Assembly (NCBI RefSeq): GCF_002865605.1
Contig: NZ_CP025583.1
Coordinates: 2,460,501-2,524,500 of the forward strand
From: Paracoccus jeotgali
GTDB taxonomy: Bacteria > Pseudomonadota > Alphaproteobacteria > Rhodobacterales > Rhodobacteraceae
DNA length: 64,000 nucleotides
Reading direction: 5' to 3'
Part shown: piece after piece, positions 60,806 to 64,000 of the stretch
Layout of the letters: each line of letters starts with the position of its first letter
Position numbering within the stretch: the first letter of the stretch is position 1
Notes under the pieces: generated by a model
The model's input: the letters and a program-made list of their open reading frames with translations, nothing else
Told to the model about the DNA's origin: nothing
The model's database searches: none
Program-made: the position numbers and the translations under genes

Positions 60806-60842
60806 GCGGGGAACCTTGCCCGGCGACCGGTGTTGTCCCCGC
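60806..60842 (+). repeat. Hairpin just after the response regulator stop
   Basis: GCGGGGA (60806-60812) pairs with TCCCCGC (60836-60842) around a 23-base loop; its 3' arm overlaps the start of the first tandem element. Confidence 0.4.
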
Positions 60843-60912
60843 GAAGCCCAGGTGCCGGGGATGCGGCGCCACCTCTCTCTCTCGAAGGGCCCCGGCATCG
60901 CCGGGGTCTTTT
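60837..60912 (+). ncRNA. Tandem two-hairpin element, copy 1 (putative small RNA)
   Basis: The order is a conserved GAAGCCCAG lead, hairpin 1 (60851-60856 with 60865-60870, loop GGGGATGC), a pyrimidine-rich linker CCTCTCTCTCTCGA, then hairpin 2 CCCCGGC-ATC-GCCGGGG followed by TCTTTT. Hairpin 2 also serves as the response regulator terminator. Copy 2 lies at 61011-61091 with the same fold. Confidence 0.6.
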
Positions 60913-61010
60913 GCGTTTCCGGGGTCGGCCACCCCCCAGATCGGCAGTTTCCCGCGCATCGCAATTTCGCCGAAATGGCCCCGGAACCGGGGGGCGGGAT
61001 CGGGGTTATG
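60913..61010. other. Spacer between the two tandem elements
   Basis: No gene. A short CCCC-ggaacc-GGGG hairpin (60979-60992) is the only structure noticed. Confidence 0.4.
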
Positions 61011-61091
61011 CCCTCGAAGCCCAGTGACCGGGGACGCGGTCACACCCTCCCTGTCTCGACTGGCCCCGGCGCAAGCCGGGGCTTTCTTTTT
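61011..61091 (+). ncRNA. Tandem two-hairpin element, copy 2 (putative small RNA)
   Basis: The same layout as copy 1: lead CGAAGCCCAG, hairpin 1 GTGACC with GGTCAC (61024-61029 and 61038-61043, loop GGGGACGC), a linker with CACCCTCCCTGTCTCGA, and hairpin 2 GCCCCGGC-GCAA-GCCGGGGC followed by TTTCTTTTT, a strong terminator. Three hairpin-1 base pairs differ from copy 1 on both sides and still pair. Confidence 0.6.
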
Positions 61092-61106
61092 CTGCGGGCC
61101 CCGCGG

Positions 61107-62432
61107 TCAGCCCAGGGCCTTGTCGCGGGTCTCGGTCCGGACCAGCAGCAGCGCCAGCGCCGCGATGGCCAGCAGCGCCGCGAAGACGCCGATGGCGAAA
61201 CCAAAGCTGCGGGCAAAGGCAAATGTCAGCAGGGACGGCGCCAGCACCCCGCCCAGCCGCGCCACCGCCGAGGCCGTGCCCATGCCGGTGCCGCGCAGGT
61301 TGGTCGGGTAAAGCTCGGGCGTGAAGGCATACAGCGCGCCCCATGTCCCCAGCAGCGCAAAGCTCATCACGATCAGCGAGGCGGCGACCAGCGTCGGGTT
61401 CAGCGACAGCGTGAACAGGAAACACGCCAGCGCGGACAGCAGCAGAAAGCCCATCAGCGTGGGCCGGCGGCCCCACCGCTCGACCCCGTAAGCGGCCAGC
61501 GCATAGCCCGGCACCTGCGCCAGCGCGAGGATCACGAGGAAGCCATAGCCGCGCACCCAGCCCATGCCCTCGCTGGCCAGCCAACCGGGCACCCAGACAA
61601 AGACGCCGTAATAGGACAGCGAGACCAGGAACCACACCACCAGCACGCCGATGGTGGGCATCCGCAGGCTGCCGGCGAATATCGAGCGCGGCGCACCGGG
61701 CGGCGGCGGGGCCAGCCGCAGCGTCACCTCGGGCCCCAGCGGCGCGGCGCCGTTGCGGGCCAGCACCCGGTTCACCACCTGTCGCGCCTGATCTGGGCGC
61801 CCGGCCTTCAGCAGATACATGGGCGATTCCGGCACCCACAGGCGCAGGAAGATCCCGATCAGCGCCGGCAGCGCCGCGACCACAAAGATCCAGCGCCACG
61901 GCGCGGTGGCGCCCTGCGTGGCCGCGATCCATGCGGTCAGCGCCACGATGATGGTGCCCACGGCCCAGAACCCTTCCAGCAGCACCAGCCAGCGGCCCCG
62001 GTTCTTGGGCGGCAGGAACTCGGCCATCATCGCGTAATCCACGGGCAACGTGCCGCCGACCGCGACCCCGGTCAGGAACCGCAGCACCAGAAGCGAGCCG
62101 AAGCCCGGCGCAAAGGCCGAGGCGAGGCCAAAGATCGCATCCGCCGTCACCGTCGCCAGCAGCACGTTGCGCCGCCCCCAGCGATCCGCGACCCGGCCAA
62201 AGACGAAGGCGCCCAGGAACATGCCCAGAAAGAACAGTGTCCCGATCTGCAGCGCCGCCGCCCGTTCCAGCCCGAAACTGGCCGCGACCGAGGGCGCGGC
62301 AAAGCCCACCGCGATGACCTGCATGGCATCCGCCGCCCAGACCAGCCCAAAGATCCCCAGCAGCCGGATCTGGAACGGTCCCGCCCCACCCCGCGCCAGC
62401 GCGTCGTCGATTGTCATTCGCCCATCCCCCAC
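61107..62432 (-). CDS. MFS transporter, sugar-porter/NiaP-like
   Basis: A 441-residue, 12-TM permease. Motif A in loop 2-3 reads GRVADRWGRRN, the loop after TM6 has WVPESPMYLLKAGR as in sugar porters and SV2/NiaP-type carriers, and motif A' in loop 8-9 reads GVERWGRRPT. TM1 has the charged ADAMQ seen in aromatic-acid and nicotinate carriers. AAGG precedes the Met at 62432; the Met at 62417 is also plausible. It converges with the response regulator; the substrate is unknown. Confidence 0.85.
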   Translation of the reverse strand: MGDGRMTIDDALARGGAGPFQIRLLGIFGLVWAADAMQVIAVGFAAPSVAASFGLERAAALQIGTLFFLGMFLGAFVFGRVADRWGRRNVLLATVTADAIFGLASAFAPGFGSLLVLRFLTGVAVGGTLPVDYAMMAEFLPPKNRGRWLVLLEGFWAVGTIIVALTAWIAATQGATAPWRWIFVVAALPALIGIFLRLWVPESPMYLLKAGRPDQARQVVNRVLARNGAAPLGPEVTLRLAPPPPGAPRSIFAGSLRMPTIGVLVVWFLVSLSYYGVFVWVPGWLASEGMGWVRGYGFLVILALAQVPGYALAAYGVERWGRRPTLMGFLLLSALACFLFTLSLNPTLVAASLIVMSFALLGTWGALYAFTPELYPTNLRGTGMGTASAVARLGGVLAPSLLTFAFARSFGFAIGVFAALLAIAALALLLVRTETRDKALG

Positions 62433-62546
62433 CTTGTCTGGCCCGTGGTTTTAACGCCCGAAGCGCCCCCGGCAAGGGGTTTTGCCGCGATCTCGACAGT
62501 TGGGGAATGTATCGCTAGTCTGCGCGCCCTGACAGAAAGGCCGCCC

Positions 62547-63332
62547 ATGTTCAGCATTGCCACCTGGAATATCAACTCGGTCCGGTTGCGCGCCGGGCTG
62601 GTCGAGCGTCTGCTGCGCGACGAGGCGCCGGATGTGCTGTGCCTGCAGGAGATCAAGTCTCCGGTCGACAAGGTGCCGCTGGAGGGCTTTGCCGCGGCGG
62701 GCTATCGCTACATGGTCGCGCGCGGGCAAAAGGGCTATAACGGCGTGGCGATCCTGTCGCGGCTGCCGCTGCAGGATGCGGGCGACCGCGACTATGCCGG
62801 GCTGGGCCACGCCCGCCAGGTCGCGGCGCGGCTGGAGAACGGCGTCACCATCCACAACTTCTACGTCCCCGCCGGCGGCGATATCGCCGACCGCGAGCAG
62901 AACGTGAAATTCGGGCAAAAGCTGGATTTCCTGACCGAGATGCGCGACGTCTTCCACGCCGAGCGGCCGCAGAAATCCATCCTCGTCGGCGATCTGAACA
63001 TCGCCCCGCGCGAGGATGACGTGTGGTCGCACAAGCAACTGCTCAAGGTCGTCAGCCACACCCCGGTCGAGGTCGAGCATCTGGGCGCCGCGCAGGACGC
63101 CGGCGGCTGGGTGGACATCACCCGGCAGGACATTCCGCAGGGGCAGCTTTACTCCTGGTGGTCCTATCGCGCCCGCGACTGGGACGCGGCGGATCGCGGG
63201 CGGCGGCTGGATCACATCTGGGCCACGCCCGATATCAGCAATGCCGGCCATGGCAGCCGCATCCTGCGCCCGGTGCGCGGGTGGGACCAGCCCTCGGACC
63301 ATGTCCCGGTCTTTGCCAGCTTCGATCTGTAA
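62547..63332 (+). CDS. xth: Exodeoxyribonuclease III
   Basis: A 261-residue AP endonuclease/3'-5' exonuclease. It shows WNINSVR, LQEIKSP with metal-binding E35, YNGVAILSR, GDLNIAPREDDVW, and the catalytic aspartate-histidine near the end (SDHVPVFA). Length is normal for bacterial Xth. It is followed 63 bases later by the thioredoxin-like gene on the same strand and is divergent from the MFS gene. Confidence 0.95.
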   Translation: MFSIATWNINSVRLRAGLVERLLRDEAPDVLCLQEIKSPVDKVPLEGFAAAGYRYMVARGQKGYNGVAILSRLPLQDAGDRDYAGLGHARQVAARLENGVTIHNFYVPAGGDIADREQNVKFGQKLDFLTEMRDVFHAERPQKSILVGDLNIAPREDDVWSHKQLLKVVSHTPVEVEHLGAAQDAGGWVDITRQDIPQGQLYSWWSYRARDWDAADRGRRLDHIWATPDISNAGHGSRILRPVRGWDQPSDHVPVFASFDL

Positions 63333-63395
63333 CCGCCCCTTTCGCCTGTCGCCCGGACGCCCCATATTGGCGCAAACACAGATGCAGAGGTTCTC

Positions 63396-64000
63396 ATGCT
63401 GATTGGACAAGCCAGCGACGCCCCGCAGACCGGCGCCTATATCAAGGACGTGACCGAGGCCGATTTCATGGCCGAAGTGATCGAGAAGTCGATGGAGGTG
63501 CCGGTCATCGTCGATTTCTGGGCGCCGTGGTGCGGCCCCTGCAAGACGCTCGGCCCCCTGCTGGAAGCCGAGGTGACGCGGGCCAAGGGCCGGGTCGTCA
63601 TGGCCAAGGTCAATGTCGATGAAAACCAGATGATCGCCGGGCAGCTGCGCGTGCAGTCGATCCCGACCGTCTTCGCCTTTTACAAGGGCCAGCCGGTCGA
63701 TGCGTTCCAGGGCGCGCTGCCGCAGGGCCAGATCAAGCAGTTCGTGGACAAGCTGACGGCGCTGTCCGGCGATGATGGCGGACTGGCCGAGGCGCTGGAA
63801 GCGGCGGAGGCGATGCTGGCCGAGGGCGCGCATGACGACGCGGCCGAGACCTTTCAGGCCATCGTCGGCGAGGAGCCCGAGAATGCCGAGGCCTGGGGCG
63901 GGCTGATCCGCGCACGGCTGGCGGGTGGCGACGCCGATGCCGCCGATCAGGCGCTGTCGCAGGTGCCCGCAGCCATCGCCAAATCCGCCCCGGTCGAGGC
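63396..64000 (+). CDS. Thioredoxin-fold co-chaperone (CnoX/YbbN-like), 3' truncated by window end
   Basis: The 201 codons present encode an N-terminal thioredoxin domain with an intact WCGPC active site (residues 45-49), then a linker and the beginning of a TPR-like region (LAEALEAAEAMLAEGAHDDAAETFQAIVGEEPENAEAWGG in pieces). This arrangement defines CnoX/YbbN co-chaperones, which hold oxidised clients for DnaK or GroEL. AGAGG precedes the ATG. The C-terminus is beyond 64000. Confidence 0.9.
   Translation, partial: MLIGQASDAPQTGAYIKDVTEADFMAEVIEKSMEVPVIVDFWAPWCGPCKTLGPLLEAEVTRAKGRVVMAKVNVDENQMIAGQLRVQSIPTVFAFYKGQPVDAFQGALPQGQIKQFVDKLTALSGDDGGLAEALEAAEAMLAEGAHDDAAETFQAIVGEEPENAEAWGGLIRARLAGGDADAADQALSQVPAAIAKSAPVE

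Noticed and set aside
60837..61091. CRISPR array
   Set aside because: Only two diverged units of about 78 bases with no short regular repeat-spacer pattern and no cas genes.

Overview
The window is a GC-rich alphaproteobacterial chromosome segment. Gene order and content fit Rhodobacterales/Paracoccaceae, most likely Paracoccus or a close relative. The pointers are a gyrB-recF-dnaN-dnaA-rpsT-enoyl-CoA hydratase-mutM block, a DUF1674 succinate dehydrogenase assembly factor, DUF3775 and DUF3035 proteins, and a sitABCD operon facing a Fur/Mur regulator. Assignment is by recognition of protein families; no search was run. No rRNA, tRNA, CRISPR array, prophage or defence island was seen.

Layout. 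1-370 is an unassigned, hairpin-rich stretch. 371-4422 holds a luciferase-like oxidoreductase, AMP nucleosidase, an HU protein and a DMT permease. 4423-6450 is an accessory insert: an IS110-family element followed by a GNAT acetyltransferase broken by one frameshift. 6507-16277 (minus strand) carries an outer-membrane barrel, gyrB, recF, dnaN, dnaA, rpsT, enoyl-CoA hydratase and mutM. ubiE-ubiB follow on plus. 18646-25427 (minus) is an SH3-like protein, a VIT transporter, dxs-ispA-xseB, DUF3775 and mutL. 25791-34753 (minus) reads rsmB, heparinase-like, purH, lspA, a DUF3035/BamF-like lipoprotein and two M16 peptidases. 36309-46837 (minus) is an envelope block in the order suhB, ybgC, tolQRAB, pal, cpoB, tilS, ftsH. 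After that come metR-like/metF, a DUF2235 hydrolase, an ornithine/lysine decarboxylase, a PRC-barrel protein, sitABCD with Mur, an aspartate-semialdehyde-dehydrogenase paralogue, topoisomerase IB, an L,D-transpeptidase-like protein with ribA, an orphan OmpR-type regulator, an MFS permease, xth and a thioredoxin/CnoX-like gene cut by the window end.

How the genes work together. Many neighbours overlap by 1-4 bases (ATGA, GTGA or TGATG), so translational coupling is common. Themes are replication initiation and repair (dnaA, dnaN, recF, gyrB, mutM, mutL, xseB, xth), isoprenoid and quinone supply (dxs, ispA, ubiE, ubiB), outer-membrane integrity (Tol-Pal, LspA, BamF-like, FtsH) and manganese homeostasis (sitABCD/Mur).

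Most unusual points. (1) Two tandem ~78-nt elements at 60837-61091 have the same two-hairpin fold, with three covarying base pairs in hairpin 1, and look like paired small RNAs. (2) An aspartate-semialdehyde dehydrogenase homologue (56199-57221) has lost both the catalytic cysteine and the catalytic histidine. (3) The IS110 element has a hairpin-bearing 3' non-coding end that could encode its guide RNA. (4) The GNAT gene beside it is broken by one extra base in an A/T run. (5) lspA, TolB and an M16 peptidase carry unusual extensions or insertions. (6) Two perfect 17-bp palindromes lie between amn and the HU gene.
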